From: Roseateles_B sp041913905
GTDB taxonomy: Bacteria; Pseudomonadota; Gammaproteobacteria; Burkholderiales; Burkholderiaceae_C
DNA length: 64,000 nucleotides
Direction: 5' to 3'
NCBI GenBank assembly: GCA_041913905.1
Contig: JAYSEK010000013.1
Span: 1 to 64,000 of the forward strand
Shown here in pieces: positions 53,798-61,933 of the stretch (position 1 is its first letter; the number at the start of each line of letters is the position of its first letter). Position numbers and translations under genes: made by a program. The notes beneath the pieces were generated by a model. That model did no database searches. It was not told the DNA's origin and worked only from the letters and a program-made list of their open reading frames with translations.

Positions 53798-53962
53798 CTA
53801 CCAGCCAGGCTGCGGACCAGGTTGCGCAGGTGGAATGGGGGGCGCTACGCAGTTGTCGCCACCCGAGACTGCGTCAAGTTGCTCTTCTGTCAACTCAATC
53901 GGCTGAGTCGCCGACGGCACTTGGGTCGCTTCAGAACTGAGCCTGCTTTTCTGCGTTTCCAT
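53798..53962 (-). CDS. Double-glycine leader peptide (RiPP/bacteriocin-like precursor), 54 residues
   Basis: I found this gene by translating the minus strand of the apparent gap between the two LuxR genes. It has an ATG at 53962, a good ribosome site (AGGAG seven bases upstream) and 54 codons. Residues 1-35 form a polar leader ending PIELTEEQLDAVSGG, which is the classic double-glycine leader pattern (ELxxEQLxxVxGG) cut by C39 peptidase transporters. The predicted core is 19 residues, rich in Pro and Gly, with one Cys: it begins DNCVAPP and ends PQPGW. It lies 18 bases behind the minus-strand LuxR gene, so the two are probably cotranscribed. No modifying enzyme or transporter is in the window. 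Core function is unknown. Confidence 0.78.
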   Translation of the reverse strand: METQKSRLSSEATQVPSATQPIELTEEQLDAVSGGDNCVAPPIPPAQPGPQPGW

Positions 53963-53980
53963 TGGCTGCTCCTATAGTGG

Positions 53981-54688
53981 TCAGTAGATGATGCCTAGTC
54001 TTAATGCTTTGAGCGCCGCTTGATGTTCGTTTTCGCATCCAAGTTCCTGCGCAAGCTGCTTCAAGCGTATGCGCAGCGTGTCTTCACTGGTGTTCAGCAA
54101 CGCAGCGATTTCCTCGGTTGATTTTCCGTCGAGTACCCAGCTTAGGGCGTCAACCTCCTGGAGCGTCAATTGGTCTACGGTCAAAACTTCTGGTGGCAGG
54201 AACAGATGGAGCGCCGTGTCGAGCGCGTAAGTCGCGAATAGTTGCAGCCGTGGAAGCGCATGCGCAACATGTCCCGTGTCGGATGCAAGATCTCGGTCCG
54301 TGTGTACGCACAGCGCAAAATGACGGCCGCCACTCAGGTGGGTGCTAACACTCATTCCTGATCGCAATCCGTATGCTGAAACCAGATCGTAGATGTCTGT
54401 GAGTCCCGGCGACCGGTAGTTTCTTGATCCCCAAATTATTGGAACACTGCTTGTCTTGCAGTGCTGCATGACTGGGTCGCGCTTCCAGTAGCTCGGGTCG
54501 ATTGCATTCCAGTCAGGGTTGCCGACGTTGTCCACGCAGATGAATTCAGAGGCCGCATTGTCGTGGTCCACAACTGTTAGCGCGTCCACCGTCCTAAATC
54601 CCAAGTTCTGTGCAAATCGAATGATCTCCGCCCGAAATTCGCCTTCGCTCCGTGCAGACATTACGCCGAGGTAGTCGTTGTGCAACAT
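53981..54688 (-). CDS. LuxR-family solo regulator with intact HTH
   Basis: The product is 235 residues from the ATG at 54688, with GGAG ten bases upstream; a longer in-frame reading is rejected because it does not align with the paralogue. The autoinducer-binding domain is clear (FRTVDALTVVD, SEFICVDNVGNPDWNAID, RDPVMQHC with the conserved Asp-Pro, IIWGSRNY, GLRSGMSV). However, the Trp and Tyr usually found 13 and 9 residues before that Asp are not at canonical spacing. The HTH is complete: LTLQEVDALSWVLDGKSTEEIAALLNTSEDTLR... KQLAQELGC. It is about half identical, by eye, to the plus-strand LuxR. Codons are less GC-rich than in flanking genes. The peptide gene follows in the same direction. 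Confidence 0.88.
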   Translation of the reverse strand: MLHNDYLGVMSARSEGEFRAEIIRFAQNLGFRTVDALTVVDHDNAASEFICVDNVGNPDWNAIDPSYWKRDPVMQHCKTSSVPIIWGSRNYRSPGLTDIYDLVSAYGLRSGMSVSTHLSGGRHFALCVHTDRDLASDTGHVAHALPRLQLFATYALDTALHLFLPPEVLTVDQLTLQEVDALSWVLDGKSTEEIAALLNTSEDTLRIRLKQLAQELGCENEHQAALKALRLGIIY

Positions 54689-54963
54689 TGGGGCAGCTCC
54701 AAGCAATTGGCGCAGATTGTGCCGCCGCTGGCGTGCTGAGGGATCTGTAACGTGTGGCAGTTGGCATATGGGTTTCTGCGACGGAAACTGCGCCCATACT
54801 CGGAAAAGCCGCACACAATGCACAGCCCCTTGCGTACATCACCGGCCTTGATGAACTGGACCTCAAAGTCCTGGCCGGTTGTCCTGCGATCGGTGAGCAG
54901 CAAGACTGCGCTGAAGTTTGCGCACCTTCGGACGACGCGACTTTCGAGCATTGACGCCAGCAC
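54661..54963 (-). CDS. Possible small Cys-rich protein upstream of LuxR (uncertain)
   Basis: A 100-codon frame ends 28 bases inside the LuxR gene. Its middle and end carry paired cysteines, GLCIVCGF and GTICANCLEL, separated by an Arg/Tyr-rich loop. That could be a zinc ribbon. Third codon positions look moderately GC-rich. It conflicts over about 110 bases with the plus-strand RsaM-like frame, and both cannot be right in full. I do not recognise the family. Confidence 0.3.
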   Translation of the reverse strand: MLASMLESRVVRRCANFSAVLLLTDRRTTGQDFEVQFIKAGDVRKGLCIVCGFSEYGRSFRRRNPYANCHTLQIPQHASGGTICANCLELPQCCTTTTSA

Positions 54964-55240
54964 GGGCTGCGCCGCCTACGGCCATACGCTATGGGCCTGC
55001 GTCAACAGCGCCGAGGCCATCGGTCTCGGCTGGGACTGGGCGCTGCTGGACTATCCGGCGAACTGCCTGCTGGTCGCTGACACGATGTCGGTCGCCAGCA
55101 ATCTGCGGTTTGTCGACGAGGCCATGGAACGGTACGTCAGTTTCAACCGCTCCGTGGCCTACCTCAACAGCTTGGTGGCCACGCTGGACTGGCATTCCGA
55201 GGTCGCCAGGCAGGCGGGGCTGGCGCTGCGCGCGCAATAG
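54851..55240 (+). CDS. RsaM/DUF4902-like protein, N-terminus uncertain or truncated
   Basis: From about codon 35 onward the sequence looks like a genuine protein: GCAAYGHTLWACVNSAEAIG, then LGWDWALLDYPANCLLVAD, SNLRFVDEAMERYV, and SLVATLDWHSEVARQAG. The GWDWAL block followed by a conserved C-terminal LDW motif is what I associate with RsaM/DUF4902 proteins, which modulate acyl-homoserine-lactone quorum sensing in Burkholderia. The N-terminal part (from ATG 54851 or GTG 54893) is Arg/Ser-rich and does not look like that family, so the gene may be 5'-truncated. Its neighbours are two LuxR regulators, which supports a regulatory link. The family call is from memory and needs a profile search. 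Confidence 0.45.
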   Translation: MNWTSKSWPVVLRSVSSKTALKFAHLRTTRLSSIDASTGCAAYGHTLWACVNSAEAIGLGWDWALLDYPANCLLVADTMSVASNLRFVDEAMERYVSFNRSVAYLNSLVATLDWHSEVARQAGLALRAQ

Positions 55241-55251
55241 CCGTCGCGCGT

Positions 55252-56112
55252 CTAGAAACGCTCCAGCCACTGCCGCAGCCGCTCGAACACCTGCTGCTGC
55301 TCCGGCTCGTTGAAGATCTCGTGGTAGAGCTTGTCGAAGCACTGGGTCTGCACGACCGCCTTGGGTGCGGCAGCGGCGAAGCGGCTGGAGCCGCTGGGCG
55401 CGACGCAGCGGTCGGCGCCGGCCCACATCAGCAGGGTGGGCAGGGTCCAGTCGGCCGCGCGCGCCAGCACCGCCTCGCCGCCGCGGGCGATCATGGCTGC
55501 CAGTGTCGGCGTGATGCGGTTGTGCACCAGCGGATCCTGCTGGTAGGCGCTGACCACGTCCTGGCTGCGTGAGATCCAGGCCGGCTTGAGCCCATTGCCC
55601 ACGGCCAGGTGCGGCACCAGCGGCAGGGTGGCGGCCAGCAGGCCGCGCTGCAGGGCGTTCATGTCCACCGCCAGGGCGGGGGAGCTCAGCACCAGGCCGT
55701 CCAGGGGGCGGAACCAGGGCGGCGGTGCGCTTGCGTCGGTCGTGGGCAGGCCACCGGCTGCAAAACGTGCGGCAATCAGCCCGCCCATGCTGTGCCCCAG
55801 CATCACCAGGTGGCCGGCGCCCAGGGTGGCATCGGCCCGGACTTCGTCGATCACCAGGGCCAGGTCTTGCTCGAAACGGCCGTTGTGCGGCAGGTCGCCG
55901 CGGGCGCCGCCCGAGGCGCCATGGCCGCGCTGGTCGTGGCCCACCACGTGCCAGCCCCAGTGATTCAGATGGGCCGCCACATGCTCGTAGCGGCCGATGT
56001 GCTCGCCCAGGCCATGAACGATCAATACGGTGCCTCGTGCAGGGCCCATGCCGGTCTTGTTCCACTGCCGCCAGTGCAGGGGCACGCCATCATCAGTCTT
56101 CAGGGTTCGCAT
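55252..56112 (-). CDS. Alpha/beta hydrolase, monoacylglycerol-lipase-like
   Basis: The product is 286 residues from the ATG at 56112. The fold has the oxyanion region VLIVHGLGEHIGRYEHVAAHL, VVGHDQRGHGASGG, the nucleophile elbow VMLGHSMGGLIAARF, the acid region MWAGADRCVAP and the final His in KLYHEIFNEPE. This order and the GEH-GRY pattern match lysophospholipase/monoacylglycerol lipases. No signal peptide. The upstream longer start is less likely. Confidence 0.88.
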   Translation of the reverse strand: MRTLKTDDGVPLHWRQWNKTGMGPARGTVLIVHGLGEHIGRYEHVAAHLNHWGWHVVGHDQRGHGASGGARGDLPHNGRFEQDLALVIDEVRADATLGAGHLVMLGHSMGGLIAARFAAGGLPTTDASAPPPWFRPLDGLVLSSPALAVDMNALQRGLLAATLPLVPHLAVGNGLKPAWISRSQDVVSAYQQDPLVHNRITPTLAAMIARGGEAVLARAADWTLPTLLMWAGADRCVAPSGSSRFAAAAPKAVVQTQCFDKLYHEIFNEPEQQQVFERLRQWLERF

Positions 56113-56274
56113 GCCGCGAAGTGTAGGCAGTGCCCGGGACGGCTTTGCCTGGGGCAAGCCCTGGGAAATGTGCGCTTTGACCTAGGGGCAGCACTCCATC
56201 TTGTCACTTGTGCGATGGTCAATCCGCAGCGCGGCGCTAGGCTTGGCGGCTTCATCGAGCTTGCAAGGAATGCC

Positions 56275-57132
56275 ATGAGCGCCGAACACGACGTGCACTA
56301 CTTCGACCTGGTCCTGCAGGAGGGCGGCGTGGCCCTGCTGACCCTGAACCAGCCCGAGCGCATGAACACCATGGCGCCGGACTTCTTCCCTGCCTTCCGC
56401 AATGCGCTGCAGCGCCTGAACGACGAAGGCCAGGCGCGGGTGCTGGTGATCGCGTCCACCGGCCGGCATTTCAGCGCCGGCATGGCGCTGCAGACCTTCG
56501 CCGGTCAGGGCGGCCTGCTGGACACCAGCGACGCTCGCGCCCGGCTGTCCTTCCAGGAATCCCTGCGTCGCCTGATGGCCTGCTTCAGCGTGCTGGACGA
56601 GGTGCGCTTTCCCGTCATCTGCGCGGTGCAGGGCGGCTGCATCGGCGGGGCCTTCGACCTGGCTGCGGCCTGCGACATCCGCCTGTGCAGCGCCGACGCC
56701 TTCTTCTGCATCCAGGAAACGACCATCGGCATGGCGGCCGACCTGGGCATCCTGCAGCGCCTGCAAGGGCTGATGCCGGCCGGCATGGCGCGCCAGATGG
56801 CCTACACCGGCGAACGCCTGGCTGCCGAGCGGGCCCTGCAGCTGGGTCTGGTCAACGCCGTGGCGCCGGACGCCGCGGCCCTGCTCGATCAGGCGCTGGA
56901 ACTGGCACGGCAGATCGCGCTGAAGTCCCCTCTGGCCGTTGCGGGCAGCAAGCTGGCGCTGAACCATGCGCGCGACCATGGCGTGGCGGCCTCGTTGCAG
57001 CAGATGAGCCTGCTGCAGAGCGCGATCTTCGATACGGGTGAGATGGGGCGCGCCATCATGGCCTGGCAGGCCAAGCGCGAGGATGCGGGCTTCGAGGCCC
57101 TGCGGCCCGTGGCCTCGCTGCCCGAGGCGTGA
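56275..57132 (+). CDS. Enoyl-CoA hydratase/isomerase family protein
   Basis: The product is 285 residues from the ATG at 56275 with AAGGA six bases upstream. The crotonase fold is shown by GVALLTLNQPERMNTM, VLVIASTGRHFSAGMAL, AVQGGCIGGAFDLAAACDIRLCSADAFFCIQE and GMAADLGILQRL. A Glu (QETTIG) and Asp (ADLG) are at the catalytic positions; the ADLG pattern resembles dienoyl-CoA isomerases (ECH1-like), so isomerase activity is possible. The frame remains open upstream, but nothing there supports an earlier start. Confidence 0.88.
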   Translation: MSAEHDVHYFDLVLQEGGVALLTLNQPERMNTMAPDFFPAFRNALQRLNDEGQARVLVIASTGRHFSAGMALQTFAGQGGLLDTSDARARLSFQESLRRLMACFSVLDEVRFPVICAVQGGCIGGAFDLAAACDIRLCSADAFFCIQETTIGMAADLGILQRLQGLMPAGMARQMAYTGERLAAERALQLGLVNAVAPDAAALLDQALELARQIALKSPLAVAGSKLALNHARDHGVAASLQQMSLLQSAIFDTGEMGRAIMAWQAKREDAGFEALRPVASLPEA

Positions 57133-57139
57133 GCGCTGG

Positions 57140-57160
57140 GCTCAGCCGGCGCGGCTGAGC
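57140..57160. terminator. Hairpin between convergent genes
   Basis: GCTCAGCC pairs with GGCTGAGC across a five-base loop, overlapping the stop codon of the minus-strand TPR gene just after the crotonase gene. There is no T-run; it is probably a shared weak terminator. Confidence 0.4.
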
Positions 57161-57894
57161 TGGTCCAGCGCGGCCTCGGCGGCGGCGATGGCCTCGCGGT
57201 TCACGTCACGCGCATGGGCACTGCTCAGCCTGGCGTCCTTGAGGACCTGCTCCAGCACCGGCCGGGCCTCGGCCTTGCGGCCGCGGGCCAGCAAGAACTG
57301 ACCCCAGGCGCTGTGCGTTTCCATGCCGCTGTGGGTGCGCAGGGCGACTTCGAAGGCGGCCTCGGCTTCCTCGGGATGCACGGCCGCCAGCAGCCGGGCC
57401 ATCAGCAGGGCCAGCTCGCCGCTGCAGCGCTCGGGCTGGGCGTCGAACAGGCGGCGCAGGCTGGCCACGGCCGCGGCATCCTGCCCGGCTGCCGCCTGGC
57501 AGCGGGCCAGCCCGCTCAGCGCTGCGGCGTCCTGGGCGAACACGCCCTGGGCGCAGGCCTGGAAATGCGGCAGGGCCTCGTCGACCTGATCGGCCTCCAA
57601 CAAGGCCTGCGCCAGACGCAGACGGTTGCCCATGCTGGGCGTCTGCTCCAGGGCCAGCCGCGCTTCACGAAGTTCACGCTGCGGATCGATGATCTGCCGC
57701 AGCGCCGCGCCCGCCTTGCGTGCCAGCCGGCTGTGCCGCTGCTCAGGCAGGAACTCGGCGAACAGATAGACCAGGCTGCCCAGGAAGGGGAAGGACAGCA
57801 GCACGAAGAGCCAAACGGTGTTGCGGCCGGTTCGCACGGCGTGCACCGCGAAGAAGATGGCGATGGCGACGTGGAGGATGGCGAGAACGGGCAT
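57142..57894 (-). CDS. Membrane-anchored tetratricopeptide-like protein
   Basis: This 250-residue protein has two N-terminal membrane helices (residues 3-19 and 27-47, like the PLDc_N segment: NTVWLFVLLSFPFLGSLVYLF). It is followed by helical TPR-like repeats (RLRLAQALLEADQVDEALPHF, AALSGLARCQAAAGQDAAAV, AAFEVALRTHSGMETH). Such proteins are usually scaffolds. No partner is evident from neighbours. Confidence 0.8.
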   Translation of the reverse strand: MPVLAILHVAIAIFFAVHAVRTGRNTVWLFVLLSFPFLGSLVYLFAEFLPEQRHSRLARKAGAALRQIIDPQRELREARLALEQTPSMGNRLRLAQALLEADQVDEALPHFQACAQGVFAQDAAALSGLARCQAAAGQDAAAVASLRRLFDAQPERCSGELALLMARLLAAVHPEEAEAAFEVALRTHSGMETHSAWGQFLLARGRKAEARPVLEQVLKDARLSSAHARDVNREAIAAAEAALDQLSRAG

Positions 57895-57965
57895 GGGATC
57901 TCCCTGGGTGGCTGCCTCGAGGTGGGCATTTGGAGCGCGACTATAACGGGCGTATAAGGCCGCCC

Positions 57966-58724
57966 ATGCCTTGGACCTTTGCTCACCCGGCTGCAGCCAT
58001 CCCCCTGCGGCGCCTCTTTCCAGACCAGCGTCTTGTCGTAGGCCTGGTGATGGGCAGCCTGGTGCCTGATCTGGGCTACTACCTGCCTGACATGGGCGTT
58101 GGTGCCGGCGGCTGGGGCACGTACGCGCATTCGCTGTCGGGCTGGTGGCTGCTCGATGCCCCCCTGGGTGCCTGGCTGGCCTTCTTGTTCATCCTTGGGC
58201 GGGGCTGGATTGCCGCGCCGCTGCCGCAGCCTTATCGCCGCGCCGTGCAGACCTTGCCGGCAGCCGATTGGACGGACGCGCGCCGGTGGGCCTGGCTGCT
58301 TCTGGCCAGCGCCGCGGGGGCGGCGACGCATCTGCTGTGGGACGGCTTTACCCATGCGCCAGGCTTCTTCGTCCAACGGTGGCCCCTGCTGCGGCTGGAG
58401 CTGGGTCTGCTGGATGGGCGACCCTGGCAGCTCTTCAATGTCCTGCAGCATCTCAGCACGCTGCTCGGGCTGGGCGTGTTGTGGCGGTTGCATGCGCGCT
58501 GGCGCCTTCGCCAGCAAGACCTGACCCCAGCGCCGCCTGACGGGCGATCGGCCTGCCTTCTGGCGGCGCTGCTGCTGTCTGCCGCGCTGGGGGCCTGGCA
58601 GGCCATGCCCTCGGGGGGCTGGCAGGGGCAGGTCCATCTCTGGGTGGTGCGCAGCGTCATCCGGTCGTCGATGCTCTTTGCCGTGGCCTATGTGCTGCTG
58701 GCCGGGTGGTGGCGGCGACGATGA
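57966..58724 (+). CDS. DUF4184-family membrane protein
   Basis: The product is 252 residues from the ATG at 57966. It begins MPWTFAHPAAAIPLRRL and has GSLVPDLGYYL, AHSLSGWWLLDAPLG and THLLWDGFTH, with His and Asp residues in membrane-near positions as in DUF4184 proteins. Five or six helices are visible. Function of the family is not established; its His/Asp pattern recalls membrane-bound metal-dependent hydrolases. Confidence 0.82.
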   Translation: MPWTFAHPAAAIPLRRLFPDQRLVVGLVMGSLVPDLGYYLPDMGVGAGGWGTYAHSLSGWWLLDAPLGAWLAFLFILGRGWIAAPLPQPYRRAVQTLPAADWTDARRWAWLLLASAAGAATHLLWDGFTHAPGFFVQRWPLLRLELGLLDGRPWQLFNVLQHLSTLLGLGVLWRLHARWRLRQQDLTPAPPDGRSACLLAALLLSAALGAWQAMPSGGWQGQVHLWVVRSVIRSSMLFAVAYVLLAGWWRRR

Positions 58725-58749
58725 AGGCCTTCCCGGCTGCGCGGGCCGC

Positions 58750-59580
58750 TCACAACCACTGCACATCGGCCTTCAGCACCTCTGCCGGGTAGTAGCGCCC
58801 CATGATCTGTTGCAGGCGGCCTTCGCCCAGCGCCTGCTCGATCAGGCGGCGCAGACGGCGGCGAGCCTCGTTGTCCAGCGTGTGCATCGAGAGATAGGTG
58901 CCGACCTCCGAGGGGGGCAGCCCGCTCAGGGGCTGGTAGCGGAAGTCCTGCGTCGCATGCGGCTCGCTGCTGACGTCCTGCAAGGCGGAATAGAGCAGGG
59001 TGGGCGGCAGGATGGTGAATTGCACACGACCGGCGCGCAGCATCTGGCCCAGGGTCTTCAGGTCGGAGACGACATCGACGCGGCGCTGCTCTTCCAGCCG
59101 CTGCATCAGGGCTTCGTAGGGGCTGCCCCAGGTGTAGCTGCGCACCACCACGGCACGCCAGTCCCGCCGGGCCAGCAAGGCCTCCACGCTGGCCGGCGGC
59201 GCCTCGCCGGCCTTGCCAAAGGTGATGAGGCAGGGCGTCAGGCGCAGCATGGGCAGGAACTCGGCCTTCTGGTCCCGTTCGGGCGTGCGCGAGGCGGGCA
59301 GGTAGAGGTCCGCCTCATGGGTCTCGAAGAACATCAGCGTCTGCCGCGGCCGGGGCACCACCGGGAAGCTGAAGCTGCAGCCCAGGGCCGGCTCCAGGCT
59401 GCGCAGCAGGTCGGGATAGACGCCGCGCACCTGCCCGTCCGGCAGCACCTGCACATTGAAACCGGTGGGCGCCACGGGCACGACCAGGGCGCGCTCGCAC
59501 AGCGCCCGGGCGGCAGGCGGCAGGCTGATGCCCAGCAGGGCCAGCCCCAGGCCGTGGAGGACGCCGCGTCGTGCCGGCAT
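58750..59580 (-). CDS. Orphan periplasmic solute-binding-type protein
   Basis: This 276-residue protein has a signal peptide (LHGLGLALLGISLPPAARA). The body follows the SBP_bac_3-type fold loosely (GVYPDLLRSLEPALGC, ADLYLPASRTPERDQ, LKTLGQMLRAGRVQF) and ends EGRLQQIMGRYYP. No ABC permease or ATPase is adjacent, so it may be a sensor-type or orphan binding protein. It shares the xxxRTPERE/D segment with the protein at 61929-62717. Confidence 0.78.
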   Translation of the reverse strand: MPARRGVLHGLGLALLGISLPPAARALCERALVVPVAPTGFNVQVLPDGQVRGVYPDLLRSLEPALGCSFSFPVVPRPRQTLMFFETHEADLYLPASRTPERDQKAEFLPMLRLTPCLITFGKAGEAPPASVEALLARRDWRAVVVRSYTWGSPYEALMQRLEEQRRVDVVSDLKTLGQMLRAGRVQFTILPPTLLYSALQDVSSEPHATQDFRYQPLSGLPPSEVGTYLSMHTLDNEARRRLRRLIEQALGEGRLQQIMGRYYPAEVLKADVQWL

Positions 59581-59606
59581 GCCGGTCTGCTGCGATGTCA
59601 GCCTAC

Positions 59607-59975
59607 TCAGCCCATGCAGAAGGCGTTGAGCTTGTTGCCGTCCAGATCCCGGAAGTAGGCCGCGTAGAAGCCACCGCCACGCTGCCCCGGGGCGCCCTCG
59701 TCCTTGCCGCCCAGGGCCAGGGCCTTGGCGTGCAGGGCATTGACCTGGTCCTGGCTCTCCACCGCCAGCGCCACCATCACGCCGTTGCCCACGCTGGCGG
59801 GCTGCCCGTCGAAGGGGCGCAGCACGCCGAAGCCGGGCTTGTCCATGCTGACGCCCCAGGCGTAGCCGCGCTCGAACTCCATCAGGCGCTTGGCGCCGAT
59901 CACGGCGAACAGCTCGTCATAGAAGGCCGCCGCGCGCGGCAGGTCATTGGTGCCCAGGGTGGTGTAGCCGATCAT
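59607..59975 (-). CDS. VOC-family (glyoxalase-like) protein
   Basis: The product is 123 residues from the ATG at 59975. It begins MIGYTTLGTNDLPRAAAFYDELF and ends AAYFRDLDGNKLNAFCMG, the two beta-alpha-beta units of a vicinal-oxygen-chelate domain. The Glu and His metal ligands are not all obvious, so enzymatic activity is uncertain. Length is normal for single-domain VOC proteins. Confidence 0.88.
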   Translation of the reverse strand: MIGYTTLGTNDLPRAAAFYDELFAVIGAKRLMEFERGYAWGVSMDKPGFGVLRPFDGQPASVGNGVMVALAVESQDQVNALHAKALALGGKDEGAPGQRGGGFYAAYFRDLDGNKLNAFCMG

Positions 59976-60057
59976 GGATGCTCCAAGCGGTGTCTGACGG
60001 ATGCGCGCAGCGTACACGGTTCGCGAGGGGCTGTCGCTGCCACGAGCGGGAGCAGGC

Positions 60058-60662
60058 CTAGGGGGCTCGCGCAGCGAGCAGGGGGTGGTCCTTCCTCAGC
60101 TTGAACACCGCCATGCTGGCGCGCAGATTGGGCAGCGTGCGCACCACGCGGCCGTCCTGAACGCCGAAGCTGTCCAGGATGTCCAGCCGGTTCTTGCGCG
60201 CCAGCACCTCGAAGTCCGCAAAGGTGCCGACGCGGATGTTGGGCGTGTCATACCACTCATAGGGCAGGGTGCGGGTGACGGGCATGCGGCCGGTCAGCAC
60301 CTGCAGGCGGTTGGGCCAATGCGCGAAATTGGGAAAGCTGATGATGCCCACGCGGCCGACGCGAACGGTCTCGCGCAGCATGGCCTCGGCATTGCGCAGA
60401 TGCTGCAGGGTCTCCAGCTGCAGCACCACGTCGAAGCTCTGGTCCTCGAAGACGGACAGCCCCTCTTCCAGGTTCAGCTGGATCACGTTGATGCCGCGTC
60501 GGGCGCAGGCCAGCACATTGGCGTCGTCCAGCTCCACGCCGTAGCCGGTGCAGCCCTTCTTTTCCCGCAGCCAGGCCAGCAGTTCGCCGGTGCCACAGCC
60601 CAGGTCCAGCACCCGGGAGCCTTCAGGCACCAGGGCGGCGATGGTTTCGATCAGGGCGGTGC

Positions 60663-60666
<4 letters not shown>
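60058..60666 (-). CDS. metW: MetW, methionine biosynthesis methyltransferase-like protein
   Basis: This 202-residue protein has a class I SAM-binding motif RVLDLGCGTGELLAWL and then LQLETLQHLRNAEAMLRE and ISFPNFAHWPNRLQVLTGRMP, all typical of MetW. It overlaps metX by four bases, the usual pairing. In beta- and gammaproteobacteria MetW is needed for full MetX activity; its own reaction is not established. Confidence 0.94.
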
Positions 60667-61802
<1,136 letters not shown>

Positions 61803-61821
61803 CTTGGGACTCTCCAAAAGC

Positions 61822-61856
61822 AAAAACCGGCTCCGCGAAAGCTGCGGACGCCGGTT
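61822..61856 (-). terminator. Intrinsic terminator between riboswitch and metX
   Basis: On the minus strand AACCGGC-gt-CCGC pairs with GCGG-a-GCCGGTT around a short loop and is followed by a U-run, five A on the plus strand at 61822-61826. It stands between the riboswitch and the metX ribosome site, so SAM binding probably controls transcription as well as, or instead of, translation. Confidence 0.75.
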
Positions 61857-61863
61857 GCAGGAG

Positions 61864-61919
61864 CGCCCCTCTTTAGCGGAATTTATTGAGCGCCCGCAAT
61901 TCGGAACAAATCGGCGCTG
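61864..61919 (-). promoter_or_regulatory. SAM-II (SAM-alpha) riboswitch upstream of metX
   Basis: Read on the minus strand, the leader contains GCGCCGATTTG, a loop with CCGAATTGC, the return arm GGGCGC, then an AATAAA stretch and GCTAAAGAGGGG. This matches the SAM-II layout: P1 stem GCGCC/GGCGC, the conserved GATTT, A-rich joining strand and the 3' GCTAAA that forms the pseudoknot. SAM-II elements repress methionine genes, most often metA/metX, when SAM is plentiful. Position just upstream of metX fits. The match is by eye; a covariance model would settle it. Confidence 0.85.
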
Positions 61920-61927
61920 TGGGGCGG

Positions 61928-61933
61928 ATTATA
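61928..61933 (-). promoter_or_regulatory. -10 box of the metX promoter
   Basis: TATAAT is a perfect -10 hexamer placed so that transcription would start about seven bases later, at the first bases of the riboswitch. It contains the TAA stop codon of the upstream gene. No good -35 hexamer is visible at 16-18 bases. Confidence 0.6.

Noticed and set aside
53793..53906. 37-codon plus-strand frame with GCGPGC, antisense to the double-glycine peptide
   Set aside because: It has a fair ribosome site (GAGGAAG), but no leader pattern or downstream gene. The minus-strand frame has a better ribosome site, a recognised leader and an operon context.
55609..56274. Long in-frame 5' extension of the crotonase gene
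   Set aside because: It is antisense to the alpha/beta hydrolase gene and has no crotonase-like content.
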